DNA of 64,000 bases. It comes from Aldehydirespirator sp965221605 (lineage in GTDB: Bacteria > Actinomycetota > Acidimicrobiia > Acidimicrobiales > Aldehydirespiratoraceae). The position numbers were made by a program, and so were the translations under genes. Under the pieces are notes generated by a model. That model was not told the DNA's origin, did not search any database, and worked only from the letters and a program-made list of their open reading frames with translations. The DNA is taken from the NCBI GenBank assembly GCA_965221605.1, contig CBDCSK010000016.1, positions 62,001 through 126,000 on the forward strand, given 5' to 3'. This document shows, one piece after another, positions 1 to 8,737 of the stretch (the stretch's first letter is position 1; every line of letters starts with the position of its first letter).

Positions 1-1
1 G

Positions 2-542
2 GTGATCGGCGGGGCCATGTGCTTCACGTTCCTGGCGGCCGAGGGCCATGGGGTGGGGGCCTCGCTGTGCGAGGACTCGATGGTGGAGCGCTGCCGGGAA
101 CTGCTCGACGGCGGGACACCGATCCACCTGCCCTACGACCTCACCGCGCTCGGTCCCGGCGGCGTGCCCGGCGACCCGAGCGCGGGCGGTGAGGTACGCC
201 AGATCGGAGCGAGCGTCCCCGAGGGCTGGATGGGTGTAGACATCGGCCCCGGGAGCGCCTCCGCCTTCGGCGACGTGATCCACGAGGCGGGCACGGTGCT
301 GTGGAACGGCCCGATGGGAGTCTTCGAGGATCCCCGCTTCGGTGGGGGCACCGGCGCGATCGCCGCGGCCATGGCCGAGACGCGGGCGTTCACCGTGGTC
401 GGCGGGGGCGACAGCGCGGCCGCGGCTCGCCGCTACGGGGTGGACCGCGACATGGACCACGTGTCCACCGGCGGGGGAGCGTCGCTGGAACTGATAGAGA
501 AGGGCGACCTGCCGGGGCTGGCGGCGCTGAGAGGAGGATCGA

Positions 543-553
<11 letters not shown>
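2..553 (+). CDS. pgk: phosphoglycerate kinase, C-terminal part (5' end outside window)
   Basis: This is the C-terminal half of phosphoglycerate kinase, the cytoplasmic glycolytic enzyme that makes ATP from 1,3-bisphosphoglycerate. The frame is open to the window edge, so the start lies upstream. Visible family signatures are the IGGAMCFTFL strand near the edge, the VLWNGPMGVFE loop at about residues 98-108, and the nucleotide-binding GGGDSAAAARRYG segment near residue 134 followed by STGGGASLELIE. The stop codon overlaps the start of tpiA by 11 bases, so the two are translationally coupled. The order pgk-tpiA-secG is the usual actinobacterial arrangement. Confidence 0.97.
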
Positions 554-1379
<826 letters not shown>

Positions 1380-1444
1380 GTTCCGGGCGCGGACCGGCGG
1401 CACGCCACGGCGGCGCGGGCGAGGGGGACTGGTAGCCTCGCACC

Positions 1445-1669
1445 GTGATCTGGTTCATCGCTCCGGTGCAGGTGCTCTCCGCGCTCGCGCTGGTGTTCCT
1501 GGTGCTGCTGCACAGCGGCAAGGGCGGGGGCCTGTCGGACATGTTCGGCGGCGGGCTCGGCGCCCAGGCGGCCGGGTCCACGGTGGTGGAGCGCAACCTG
1601 GATCGCATCACCGTCGTCGCCGCTCTGATCTTCACCTTCGCGTCCATCTCCTACTCCCTGGTCGCCTGA
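1445..1669 (+). CDS. secG: preprotein translocase subunit SecG
   Basis: Small membrane subunit of the SecYEG protein-export channel. The 74-residue product has two hydrophobic segments (about residues 2-22 and 52-72) separated by the conserved cytoplasmic loop HSGKGGGLSDMFGG, the hallmark of SecG. The start is GTG. A TAGCCT hexamer at 1433-1438 ends six bases before the GTG and no Shine-Dalgarno is present, so the message may be leaderless. It follows tpiA by 65 bases, as in many actinobacteria. Confidence 0.95.
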   Translation: MIWFIAPVQVLSALALVFLVLLHSGKGGGLSDMFGGGLGAQAAGSTVVERNLDRITVVAALIFTFASISYSLVA

Positions 1670-1700
1670 GAGGCCGAGCGGGTCTGCCGGCCGAGGCCTC
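1670..1700 (+). terminator. possible hairpin terminator after secG
   Basis: GAGGCC at 1670-1675 is mirrored by GGCCTC at 1695-1700 around a GC-rich loop, directly after the secG stop and before a convergent gene remnant. There is no T-tract, so intrinsic termination is only a possibility. Confidence 0.35.
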
Positions 1701-1724
1701 CGTCCCGGGGCGCTCGACTCAGGG

Positions 1725-2084
1725 TCAGACGACCGTGAACACGGCGATCTGGGCGAAGTGGTCGGCGTTGCTGTCGTCGGCGTCCTCGTACACCTGGCGC
1801 CGTTGGATTTCCAGGTCGTCGATCACGCCATCGGCGGCGTAGCGCTCGAACCGATCCATGAAGCCGTTCGATTCGAAGATGGAGGCGTTGACGCCTATCA
1901 CGCCGACCGCGCCGGGCCTCACCACGCGCAGCAGTTCCGACAGCGCATCGGGTCCGAGGTGTCCGTGTGTGAACGCGCCGGAGCTGACCACTCCCCCGTA
2001 GCTTCCGGTGTGGAGGTCGATGGGGCCCGTGAGGTCGGCCTCGATCAGGCGGCGGTAGGCAGGCACGCCGTGCTGGCGGCGCGG
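1725..2084 (-). pseudogene. SAM-dependent methyltransferase, 5'-truncated remnant
   Basis: The last 115 or so residues of a class I SAM-dependent methyltransferase. Recognisable parts are YRRLIEADLTGP, the GVVSSGAFTHGHLGP segment after the SAM pocket, and the LRVVRPGAVGVIGVN strand before the C-terminal region. The N-terminal half with the glycine-rich SAM-binding loop is missing; upstream the reading frame runs straight into the vapC-like toxin gene on the same strand, in another frame. Insertion or deletion at the toxin-antitoxin boundary probably removed the front. I see no start with a ribosome binding site, so I treat it as inactive. Confidence 0.7.
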
Positions 2085-2085
2085 T

Positions 2086-2487
2086 CTACGACATGCCGGG
2101 GGAGGCTGTGGGAATCCCCAACTCCCGCGCGGCGGCGAGCTGACAGCTGTCGTAGCTGACGAAGCCGGCCAGGTCGTCACCGAGTTGCTCGGCGCAGGCC
2201 ACGTAGATCGCATCGAGCGAGCGCAGTCCAGGACCGGGAATGCGGCCGGCCCGGTCCAGCAGGGCGGGAGTGAGTCGGACCTTGTGGACCCCGGCCAGGT
2301 GCTCATCGCAGCTTCGCAACACGGATGCCGCCCTTTGAGCGACCGCACGCCGGGCCTCGGTTCGGAGCAAGTCCGACGAAGCCAGTCGACGTCCGAGCGA
2401 CCACCGCCTGAGTTCGGCGGACTCCGGCTCTATGACCAGTAGTTTGAGGAACGCCGAAGCATCCACGAACCACAGATCACCGCTCAT
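2086..2487 (-). CDS. vapC: PIN-domain toxin ribonuclease (VapC-type)
   Basis: A 133-residue PIN-domain protein, the expected size for a VapC toxin, which cleaves structured RNA with a metal-dependent acidic triad. Visible are the first Asp in FVDASAFLKLL (residue 9), an acidic residue in LLRTEARRAV, the Asp of SLDAIYVACAEQLG, and a C-terminal FVSYDSCQLAAARELG segment in which the last acidic position is YD. The gene overlaps the upstream antitoxin by 11 bases, the classic coupled antitoxin-toxin order. Confidence 0.88.
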   Translation of the reverse strand: MSGDLWFVDASAFLKLLVIEPESAELRRWSLGRRLASSDLLRTEARRAVAQRAASVLRSCDEHLAGVHKVRLTPALLDRAGRIPGPGLRSLDAIYVACAEQLGDDLAGFVSYDSCQLAAARELGIPTASPGMS

Positions 2488-2764
2488 CGCGGCGGAGTTC
2501 GGCCAGTCGCTCGCTGGGCGTTTGCTCGCCGGGCGGGAGCTCTATCGGTCCGATCCTCTCCATCACCTCATCGAGATTCGCGGTCGCGAGCGTGACCAGC
2601 CCCTCGGCGGCCAGTCGCTCCAGGACGCCTTCCGGCGGTGCCACAGGACTCAGTCGGGCCACGGGAACCCCCCGCACCGTGATCTCATAGGTCTCGCCCT
2701 CCGCGACGCGCCGCAGCCACCGGCTGGCGTGCTGACGCAGTTCGCGCACTCCGATCTGCTCCAT
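2477..2764 (-). CDS. Phd/YefM-type antitoxin
   Basis: A 95-residue antitoxin. The N-terminal MEQIGVRELRQHASRWLRRV and the strand YEITVRGVPVARLSP are the Phd/YefM fold, which binds its own promoter as a dimer. The acidic C-terminal tail (IELPPGEQTPSERLAELRRDER) would wrap the PIN toxin encoded immediately downstream. An AT-rich segment around 2766-2785 just upstream (containing TGTGCTACGATGTAGCACA on the minus strand) reads as an inverted repeat and is a reasonable autoregulatory operator. Confidence 0.85.
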   Translation of the reverse strand: MEQIGVRELRQHASRWLRRVAEGETYEITVRGVPVARLSPVAPPEGVLERLAAEGLVTLATANLDEVMERIGPIELPPGEQTPSERLAELRRDER

Positions 2765-2781
2765 GTGCTACATCGTAGCAC
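2763..2781. promoter_or_regulatory. inverted repeat at the antitoxin start, probable TA autoregulatory operator
   Basis: The plus-strand sequence here reads ATGTGCTACATCGTAGCACA across the antitoxin start; TGTGCTAC pairs with GTAGCACA around ATC. This near-perfect 8-bp palindrome covers the promoter/start of the antitoxin gene, where Phd-family proteins usually bind. Role is inferred from position. Confidence 0.55.
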
Positions 2782-2817
2782 AACCCTGCTCATCCAGTCT
2801 TCCGGCGGTCGAGGCGA

Positions 2818-2991
2818 CTAGGCGGGCTGGGCTGGGCGGCGGCGCTCCCATTCCGCGAGCTGGCGACGCACCCGGTCGACGTCCTCGAGGCTGACGGGCC
2901 GCGAGATCGTGACGTGGTTGTCGCCAGTCCTGACGGTGAAGTCGAAGCGTCCGGCACCGGCGAAGGCCGGGCCGCTGCCGTTGTTGCTCAT
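2818..2991 (-). CDS. small conserved-looking protein (57 aa), partner of DUF3467-like gene
   Basis: Short gene with a textbook ribosome binding site: AAGGAGG lies six bases before the ATG. It begins four bases inside the end of the upstream gene (ATGA overlap), so both are co-translated. The 57-residue product starts MSNNGSGPAF, contains a beta-type stretch (RFDFTVRTGDNHVTISRPV) and ends in a charged helix (LEDVDRVRRQLAEWERRR). I do not recognise a family and assign no function. Its coupling to the next gene suggests that both act in one complex. Confidence 0.65.
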   Translation of the reverse strand: MSNNGSGPAFAGAGRFDFTVRTGDNHVTISRPVSLEDVDRVRRQLAEWERRRPAQPA

Positions 2992-3290
2992 GGTGCCTCC
3001 TTCGGGGGTCTCGGGGTGATGCGGCCGTGCTGCCGCTCGTAGCGGTCGATGTTGGCCGACATGGCCTGAACGATCGAGAACATGGCGCTGATCGGGATCT
3101 TCATACGGGCCACCACCAGTACATCGTGGGCCTCGCCGTCGTGGGTGGGCGAGCGGTGCGAGGTGAAGTCGATCGTGAACTCATGGGGTGTGTTCCATAC
3201 GAGCGCGCCGTTGGCGTACGTGCCCCCTGCGGGCACGGAATCATTGAATGTGACATTCATGACTATATCGTCTGATGTCATGTCATGCAC
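2988..3290 (-). CDS. DUF3467-like protein
   Basis: A 100-residue protein with the pattern of DUF3467: a strand-turn segment with ANGALVWNTPHEFTIDF, a middle strand VLVVARMKIPIS, and the final helix MFSIVQAMSANIDRYERQHG. Members are small beta-rich proteins of unknown role. The start is uncertain: ATGs exist at 3290, 3281 and 3260, none with a strong ribosome binding site. It is coupled to the 57-residue gene downstream by a 4-base overlap. Family assignment rests on motif memory. Confidence 0.65.
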   Translation of the reverse strand: MHDMTSDDIVMNVTFNDSVPAGGTYANGALVWNTPHEFTIDFTSHRSPTHDGEAHDVLVVARMKIPISAMFSIVQAMSANIDRYERQHGRITPRPPKEAP

Positions 3291-3424
3291 TCTACAGGGT
3301 TGACATCCTCTTATGCAACCCGTCCCCGGTGGCGGTGGGAATAGCAGACGCTGGACTCCGGTTGCACCGGGCGAACACGCTCAGCGATGTGAAGGCTGAG
3401 GTGAAGGCTGGAGGTGATGGCTGG

Positions 3425-4060
3425 ATGGCGCTGACCAGACCCGCGACCCGGGACGCGGCTGTGAGCCGCCAGAAGTGGCTGACGGCTGCAACCATCGGCT
3501 GGAACGCCATCGAGGGAGTGGTGGCGATCGCCGCCGGCATCGCCGCGGGGTCGGTCAGCCTCATCGGCTTCGGTCTGGACTCCGGCATCGAGGTGTCGGC
3601 TGCTGTAGTCCTCGCCTGGCGGCTGGCCAAGGAGCGCCGCACCGGCTGCAAGCAGGACGCCGACAAACTCGCCCAGCGCCTGATCGCAGCGAGCTTCGCG
3701 GCCCTGGCCGTCTATGTTGGGGTCGAGTCGGTGCGCGATCTGGCAACGGCCGACCGGCCCGACGGGTCTCTGCTGGGCATCGTGATGGCCGCTCTGTCGC
3801 TGGCCGTCATGCCGACACTGGGCCGGGCCAAGCTGAGACTGGCCCCGATCATGGGATCGCGCGCCGTGGAGGCCGAGGCCACCCAGACCGTGCTGTGCGC
3901 GCTCATGTCGGGCGGGCTGCTTGTCGGATTGGGAGCCAACGCCGCTCTGGGATGGTGGTGGGCCGACCCGCTGGCCGGGCTGTTCATCGCCGCACTGGCC
4001 GGCTACGAGACTGTGTCGGTGTGGCGGGCCGACTCCCTCGAGGACACCTGCTGCGGCTGA
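3425..4060 (+). CDS. cation diffusion facilitator-type transporter (short form)
   Basis: A 211-residue integral membrane protein with about five or six hydrophobic helices. The helix-1/2 region reads AATIGWNAIEGVVAIAAGIAAGS and is followed by IGFGLDSGIEVSAA, where CDF transporters place the metal-binding Asp residues. A late WADPLAGLFIAALAGYE segment matches the conserved DPlaGL motif of CDF helix 5. The cytoplasmic C-terminal domain of full CDF proteins is absent. The start at 3425 is preceded by GGAGG at 3410-3414; an earlier in-frame start at 3275 would add about 50 non-conserved residues. Substrate (Zn, Co, Ni or Fe) cannot be told. Confidence 0.8.
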   Translation: MALTRPATRDAAVSRQKWLTAATIGWNAIEGVVAIAAGIAAGSVSLIGFGLDSGIEVSAAVVLAWRLAKERRTGCKQDADKLAQRLIAASFAALAVYVGVESVRDLATADRPDGSLLGIVMAALSLAVMPTLGRAKLRLAPIMGSRAVEAEATQTVLCALMSGGLLVGLGANAALGWWWADPLAGLFIAALAGYETVSVWRADSLEDTCCG

Positions 4061-4110
4061 GCCCGGCCCGTGGTGGCGGGCACGCCCCCCCGGTAGCATC
4101 GGACGCCCAC

Positions 4111-4195
4111 GTCGGAGTGGCGGAATTGGCAGACGCGCTAGCTTGAGGGGCTAGTGCCCTTATAGGGCGTGGGGGTTCAAGTCCCCCCTCCGACA
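4111..4195 (+). tRNA. tRNA-Leu (anticodon GAG)
   Basis: An 85-base class II tRNA. The acceptor arms GTCGGAG (4111-4117) and CTCCGAC (4188-4194) pair fully, followed by discriminator A. The anticodon stem CTAGC/GCTAG encloses loop TTGAGGG, giving anticodon GAG (leucine, CTC/CTT). The long variable arm TGCCCTTATAGGGC is typical of tRNA-Leu, and the T arm GGGGGTTCAAGTCCCCC is intact. CCA is not encoded. A TAGCAT hexamer at 4094-4099 could be its -10 element. Confidence 0.97.
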
Positions 4196-4298
4196 CCCTC
4201 CTACTACCCCGTGTTCAGCGTCCTCCGGATTCTGGGTCGCGCCTTATGCGAGTCCGTCGATGGCTGCTGGGTAGGGCTTCACCGGCGCCCCCATTTCG

Positions 4299-4311
4299 CA
4301 TAATGTATACA
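4299..4311 (+). promoter_or_regulatory. -10 element overlapped by TGTATACA palindrome (GntR-type operator candidate)
   Basis: CATAAT at 4299-4304 matches TATAAT at five of six positions, and TGTATACA at 4304-4311 is a perfect palindrome of the kind bound by several GntR-family regulators. It stands out as AT-rich in GC-rich surroundings and directly precedes the acyl-CoA operon, which itself encodes a GntR/FCD regulator (10881-11552). Transcription from this -10 would start at about 4311, giving a nearly leaderless message from the ATG at 4315. Confidence 0.55.
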
Positions 4312-4314
4312 GAT

Positions 4315-5547
4315 ATGGGGCTGGCTGTCAGCCGGAGCGACGCTGCGGAGGCGATTCGTGCCGTCGCGCAGGCCTGGATCGATGAGCATGTGCCCCAGGC
4401 ATGGAAGGACGCGGCGCCGGACGGGCGGGCCGCGATCCGGGCGGTGCGGTCGCGGGCCGACTACGAGGCCTGGTATCCGACTTTCGCGGATTCGGGCATG
4501 GCTGTCGCGACCTGGCCCGTCGCGTACGGCGGGCTCGACCTGACCGCCGAGCAGGCCAAGGTCATCGAGCAGGTCATCGGGCCGTTGAATCTGGGCCGGC
4601 TCAACCCGCTCGGCCTGCACAACGCAGCCCCTCCGCTCTTCGCCTACGGCACCGAGGCGCAGCGACTGCGTTTCCTCCCGCCCATCGTGCGCAATGAGGA
4701 GCGATGGTGCCAGCTGTTCTCCGAACCGGGCGCGGGGTCCGACCTCGCGTCGCTGGCGATGCGGGCCGAGCGCGATGGGGGCGAGTGGGTTCTCAGCGGT
4801 CAGAAGGTCTGGTCGACCTGGGCCCATGACAGCGACTTCGCCATCTGTCTTGCTCGCACCGACCCCGACGCCCCCAAGCGCAAGGGCATCTCGTACTTCC
4901 TCGTCGACCTGCACAGCCCCGGCGTCGACGTGCGCGAGCTGAAGCACATGGGCGGCGAGGTCGACTTCAACGAGGTCTGGCTCGACGAGGTCCGGGTTCC
5001 CGCGTTCAATCTCGTCGGCGAGGTCAACGACGGGTGGCGCGTTGCGGGCGCGACCCTGGCCGGTGAGCGGCAGATGGTTTCCGGTGCCGGCTCGGGCGGG
5101 GTTGACCGGATCGGCGGGTCGGGAGCCGAGCGGCTCGTCGCGAGCGGCAAGCAGCGGGCCCGGTACGACCCGGTTGCCCGCGACCGGATCGTTCAGTTGT
5201 ACAGCGAGGAGCGAATCCGCCAGTGGACCAACGATCGGGTCCGGGCGGCGGTCACGGCGGGTGGCACACCCGGACCGGCGGCATCGATCGGCAAGGTTCA
5301 CCAGAGCCATCTGAACCAGCGGTTGCAGCTCGCCGCCTGTGATCTGCTCGGCATGGAAGCCGTCGCGTGGGAAGGAGAATGGCTCGACATGCCCTACGAG
5401 ATCAAGGGCATGATCCGCAGCCGGGCGAACACCATCGAAGGCGGTACCACCGAAGTCAACAAGAACGTCTTGGGGGAGAAGGTGCTGGGCCTGCCCCGCG
5501 AGCCCGACCCGTTCCACGGCGCACCCTGGAAGGACATCCCCCGATGA
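4315..5547 (+). CDS. acyl-CoA dehydrogenase
   Basis: FAD-dependent dehydrogenase that introduces an alpha,beta double bond into an acyl-CoA. The 410-residue product has the full fold: helical N-terminal domain, the flavin/substrate beta-domain with CQLFSEPGAGSDLASL and GQKVWSTWA, and the C-terminal domain with the signature TIEGGTTEVNKNVLGEKVLGLP. The C-terminal motif has a Glu one position earlier than the usual EGT base. The ATG at 4315 was preferred over ATGs at 4303 and 4246 because the promoter and palindrome end at 4311. First gene of a ten-gene operon that continues with two crotonases and two ligases, implying sequential beta-oxidation-like steps on an unusual acyl-CoA. Confidence 0.93.
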   Translation: MGLAVSRSDAAEAIRAVAQAWIDEHVPQAWKDAAPDGRAAIRAVRSRADYEAWYPTFADSGMAVATWPVAYGGLDLTAEQAKVIEQVIGPLNLGRLNPLGLHNAAPPLFAYGTEAQRLRFLPPIVRNEERWCQLFSEPGAGSDLASLAMRAERDGGEWVLSGQKVWSTWAHDSDFAICLARTDPDAPKRKGISYFLVDLHSPGVDVRELKHMGGEVDFNEVWLDEVRVPAFNLVGEVNDGWRVAGATLAGERQMVSGAGSGGVDRIGGSGAERLVASGKQRARYDPVARDRIVQLYSEERIRQWTNDRVRAAVTAGGTPGPAASIGKVHQSHLNQRLQLAACDLLGMEAVAWEGEWLDMPYEIKGMIRSRANTIEGGTTEVNKNVLGEKVLGLPREPDPFHGAPWKDIPR

Positions 5548-5563
5548 GACCCGAGGCCGCACA

Positions 5564-6376
5564 ATGAGCACCGGCTACGAGCACCTCGTCGTCGAGCGGC
5601 ACGGCCCGGTCGGCTGGTTGATCAACGACCGTCCCGAGGTGCGCAACGCGATGAACAGTGCCATGCGCGACGAGTTCGCCGACGCCTGGAACGAACTGCA
5701 CGACGACCCGGCGGTACGGGTCATCGTGCACACCGGCAATGGCCGCGACTTCCAGACCGGCGTCGATGTGTCCGAGATCGCCTCCGACGGTGTCGGTTTC
5801 GAGCGCTACCGGCGGTCGATGGAGGACTTCGACGTCCACTTCACCTCGTGGCACCAGGGGGTGTGGAAGCCGGTCATCACCGCGGTCAACGGCATCTGCT
5901 GCGGCGGTGGCTTCCACTGGGTCGCCGACGCGGACATCGTCATCGCCGCGAGCGACGCCCAGTTCTTCGACCCGCACACCTCGGTCGGTCAGGTGGTTGC
6001 GATCGAGGCGATCGGGCTCATGAAGAAGATGCCGGTCGAAGCGGTCATGCGCATGGCCCTCATGGGCAAGTACGAACGCATCGGCGCCGACCGCGCCTAC
6101 CAACTGGGCATGATCTCCGAGATCGTCGATCCCCCCGACCGGTTGCGCGACCGGGCCCAGGAACTGGGCGAGACGATCGCCAAGAACTCGCCCTCGGCGA
6201 TGGCTGCCACCAAGAAGGCACTTTGGGGCGCCCTCGAGGCGGGGCTGACCGACGCCTGCCGGGCAGGCGCCCAGCACCTCGTGTCGATGTGGGGTCACCC
6301 CGACCAGACCGAGGGACCGATGGCCTTCGCCGAGAAACGCGAGCCCAGCTGGGAGCCGCTCGAGGCTGGACCGTGA
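5564..6376 (+). CDS. enoyl-CoA hydratase/isomerase (crotonase) family protein
   Basis: A 270-residue crotonase-fold protein. The oxyanion-hole segments are visible: the first near VIVHTGNGRDFQTGVDVSEI and the second at AVNGICCGGGFHWVADADIVIAA. The position that usually carries the catalytic Glu pair is instead FFDPHTSVGQVVAIEAIG, so the reaction may not be simple hydration; isomerase, decarboxylase or hydrolase activity is possible. Its closest match in the window is the second crotonase at 8072, with parallel motifs including the FxDPHxSVGQV segment. The start lies 16 bases after the dehydrogenase stop and the end overlaps the ligase GTG (GTGA). Confidence 0.9.
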   Translation: MSTGYEHLVVERHGPVGWLINDRPEVRNAMNSAMRDEFADAWNELHDDPAVRVIVHTGNGRDFQTGVDVSEIASDGVGFERYRRSMEDFDVHFTSWHQGVWKPVITAVNGICCGGGFHWVADADIVIAASDAQFFDPHTSVGQVVAIEAIGLMKKMPVEAVMRMALMGKYERIGADRAYQLGMISEIVDPPDRLRDRAQELGETIAKNSPSAMAATKKALWGALEAGLTDACRAGAQHLVSMWGHPDQTEGPMAFAEKREPSWEPLEAGP

Positions 6377-7686
6377 GCCTCGACCTCTACGACCTGCTCG
6401 GGAGCCACGCAGCCGCTCTCGACGACGTGCTCGTTCAGACGCTGGATGCGTCGTACACGAAAGCCGAGGTGATCGAGCGGGTCGGGGCGTTCGCAGCGTC
6501 GCTGGACGATCACGCCGGGCGTCCCGTTCCGGTGGTCGCCGACGGAGTCGATGCCCTCGTGGCGATGTTCGGTTGTTGGCGGGCGGGGGCGGTCTACGTG
6601 CCCATCAATCCTCGCCAGCCCGACGCTGCGATCGAGGAGGCTAGAGCCCTAACGGCCGACCCGGCTGTGGACGGCGCGGCGCTCGTGCTCTGGACGAGCG
6701 GCACGACGGGGGAGCCCAAGCCCATCGTGCACACCCACGAGGCCTATCTCGAGCTCATCGATCGGGTGCTGGCTCCGTTGAGGGCGAGACCGGCTGATCC
6801 GTCCCGTCAGCCCGCACCCAACCTGATCCCGGTGTCGATGGCGCTCAACGCGGGCATCTACAACGCCCTGTTCGGTCTACGGGCGGGAGCGCAGATCGTG
6901 CTGATGGACCGGTTCACCACGGCCGACTTCGCCACCCTCGTCGAGCGACACCAGGTCCGCTCCACGGTGCTGCCGCCGGCGGCCATCGCGATGTTGAACG
7001 ACGACCCGGCCATCGAGTCGCTCGCCCCGCTGAAGTACGTGCGCTCGATCACGGCGCCGCTGTCGCCGTTCCAGGCGAACCGGTTCACCGAACGGTTCGG
7101 GTCGTTCGTGCTGAACGGGTACGGCCAGGCCGAGACGGGCGAGGTCATCGGTTGGACCGCGGCCGCCGCCCGGGCGCATCCTGAGCGCATCGGTGCGGTC
7201 GGACGGGCCCATCCAGGGGTCGACATCCGGATCGACGAGCCCGACGCCAACGGGGTCGGCGAGCTGCTGGTCCGGCCGCCCAGCACCGCGGTCGACCTCG
7301 CTGGGGACCGTATGACCGGCGACGGTTTCGTGCGAACGGGCGACCTGGCCCGTCTCGACGACGCCGGGTTCGTGTGGATCGAGGGTCGCCGCAGCGACCT
7401 CATCAACCGCGGAGGAAACAAGGTCTTCCCCGACGAGGTGGAGGAGGTGCTCTCAGCCGTCACCGGCGTTCGCGAGGTTGCGGTGTTCGCCGCGCCCGAC
7501 GACCGGCTCGGCGAGGTGCCCGTCGCAGCGGTCGTCGGCGACGCAAGCGACGCCCAACTCGACGCCGCGGCGCGCGCCCACCTGGCGGCGTACAAGGCAC
7601 CGGTCGCCTATCGCCGGATCGACGCCCTGCCCCGGTCGGAGGTCGGCAAGGTGCTGCGGCGTCGCCTGAGCGAGGAGCTCGCATGA
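6373..7686 (+). CDS. AMP-forming acyl-CoA synthetase
   Basis: ANL-superfamily ligase of 437 residues that activates a carboxylic acid as acyl-AMP and then acyl-CoA. The P-loop LWTSGTTGEPKP, the aromatic motif NGYGQAETGEVIG, the hinge segment FVWIEGRRSDLINRGGNKVFPDEVEE and the C-terminal catalytic Lys in PRSEVGKVLRRR are all present. The N-terminal subdomain is shorter than usual (family about 500-550 residues), as the frame begins with GTG directly overlapping the crotonase stop. Substrate unknown; it presumably feeds the surrounding acyl-CoA enzymes. Confidence 0.9.
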   Translation: MSLDLYDLLGSHAAALDDVLVQTLDASYTKAEVIERVGAFAASLDDHAGRPVPVVADGVDALVAMFGCWRAGAVYVPINPRQPDAAIEEARALTADPAVDGAALVLWTSGTTGEPKPIVHTHEAYLELIDRVLAPLRARPADPSRQPAPNLIPVSMALNAGIYNALFGLRAGAQIVLMDRFTTADFATLVERHQVRSTVLPPAAIAMLNDDPAIESLAPLKYVRSITAPLSPFQANRFTERFGSFVLNGYGQAETGEVIGWTAAAARAHPERIGAVGRAHPGVDIRIDEPDANGVGELLVRPPSTAVDLAGDRMTGDGFVRTGDLARLDDAGFVWIEGRRSDLINRGGNKVFPDEVEEVLSAVTGVREVAVFAAPDDRLGEVPVAAVVGDASDAQLDAAARAHLAAYKAPVAYRRIDALPRSEVGKVLRRRLSEELA

Positions 7687-8075
7687 CCGCCCGCGGTCTC
7701 GAAGCCGGGATCGTCACCACCGACGGCGCCGGCCTCGCCGCGTTCTACGTCGAGGGCCTGGGCTTCACCATCGACCGGTCTCTCGAGTTCCCGCAAGGCA
7801 CGGTGCGACGGCTCAGCAACGGCGCGGCGCGGCTCAAGATCTTCGAACCGGCCGAGCCGGTCGCCGGCGGCGCGCCCGAGCCGTGGAACGCCGTCGCCGG
7901 CTTCCGCTACGCGGCGCTGCACGTCGACGACGCCGCCGCGGTCGTCGCCACCGCGACACGTGAGGGCGCCACCGTGCTCACCGAGGTGACCCGCCACCGG
8001 CCAGGCGCGGCGTTCGCGCTGATCGCCGACCCCGAGGGCAACGTGTGGGAGCTCCTCGAGGAGGCGGCGGCGTGA
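7683..8075 (+). CDS. VOC (glyoxalase/bleomycin-resistance) family protein
   Basis: A 130-residue protein with the paired beta-alpha-beta-beta-beta modules of the vicinal oxygen chelate fold: AGIVTTDGAGLAAFYVEGLGF at the start and FRYAALHVDDAAAVVATATREGATV in the second module, ending ALIADPEGNVWELLEE, the typical VOC C-terminus with metal-ligand Glu. It overlaps both neighbours by four bases. Isomerase, epimerase (for example acyl-CoA epimerase) or dioxygenase roles are all possible; the operon context favours an acyl-CoA related reaction. Confidence 0.85.
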   Translation: MTARGLEAGIVTTDGAGLAAFYVEGLGFTIDRSLEFPQGTVRRLSNGAARLKIFEPAEPVAGGAPEPWNAVAGFRYAALHVDDAAAVVATATREGATVLTEVTRHRPGAAFALIADPEGNVWELLEEAAA

Positions 8076-8737
8076 CGCTCGAGCTGCGCCGCGAGGGCAA
8101 GGTCGGCTGGTTGATCTTCGACCGGCCCGGTGCCGGCAACGCCGTCGACGCCCAGATGTTCGTCGATCTGGAAGCGGCCTGGACCGAGTTCGAGGCCGAC
8201 GACTCCGTCTCGGTGATCGTCAACACCGGCAACGGCCGCGCCTTCCAGTCGGGCCTTGACGTCGTACAACTGGCCCGCAACCCGGAGGCGCTGCGAGCGA
8301 GCTCGCGCCAGACGAGGAACGCCGAACTGCGCCTCACCGCCTGGCACTGCGGCGTCACCAAGCCGGTCATCGCCGCGGTCAACGGCGTCTGCGCCGGGGC
8401 CGGGCTGCACTTCGTCGCCGACGCCGACATCGTGATCGCCTCCACCGGGGCGAGCCTCCTCGACCCGCACGTGTCGGTCGGGCAGGTGACCGCGTTCGAG
8501 CCGATCGCCATGCTGAAGAAGAGCCCAGCCGAGTCGATCTTCCGCATGGCGCTCACCGGCAGCCGTGAGCGACTGGGCGTCGAACGGGCCATGCAACTCG
8601 GGATCCTCTCCGAGATCGTCGAGCCCGAGGCGCTGCGAGAGCGGGCCCAGCAACTCGCCGAGGCGATCGCGTCGCATCCGCTGGAGCACCTCCGGCAACT
8701 GAAGCGCCAGCTCTGGGCCGCACTGGAGGTCGCATGA
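8072..8737 (+). CDS. enoyl-CoA hydratase/isomerase family protein (second copy)
   Basis: A 221-residue crotonase-fold protein with GTG start. It parallels the crotonase at 5564: VGWLIFDRPGAGNAVD, VIVNTGNGRAFQSGLDVVQL, the oxyanion loop AVNGVCAGAGLHFVADADIVIA and LLDPHVSVGQVTAFEPIAMLKK. It is about 50 residues shorter at the C-terminus. The two copies may act as a heteromer or on successive intermediates. Coupled by four-base overlaps to the VOC protein upstream and the unknown protein downstream. Confidence 0.88.
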   Translation: MTLELRREGKVGWLIFDRPGAGNAVDAQMFVDLEAAWTEFEADDSVSVIVNTGNGRAFQSGLDVVQLARNPEALRASSRQTRNAELRLTAWHCGVTKPVIAAVNGVCAGAGLHFVADADIVIASTGASLLDPHVSVGQVTAFEPIAMLKKSPAESIFRMALTGSRERLGVERAMQLGILSEIVEPEALRERAQQLAEAIASHPLEHLRQLKRQLWAALEVA

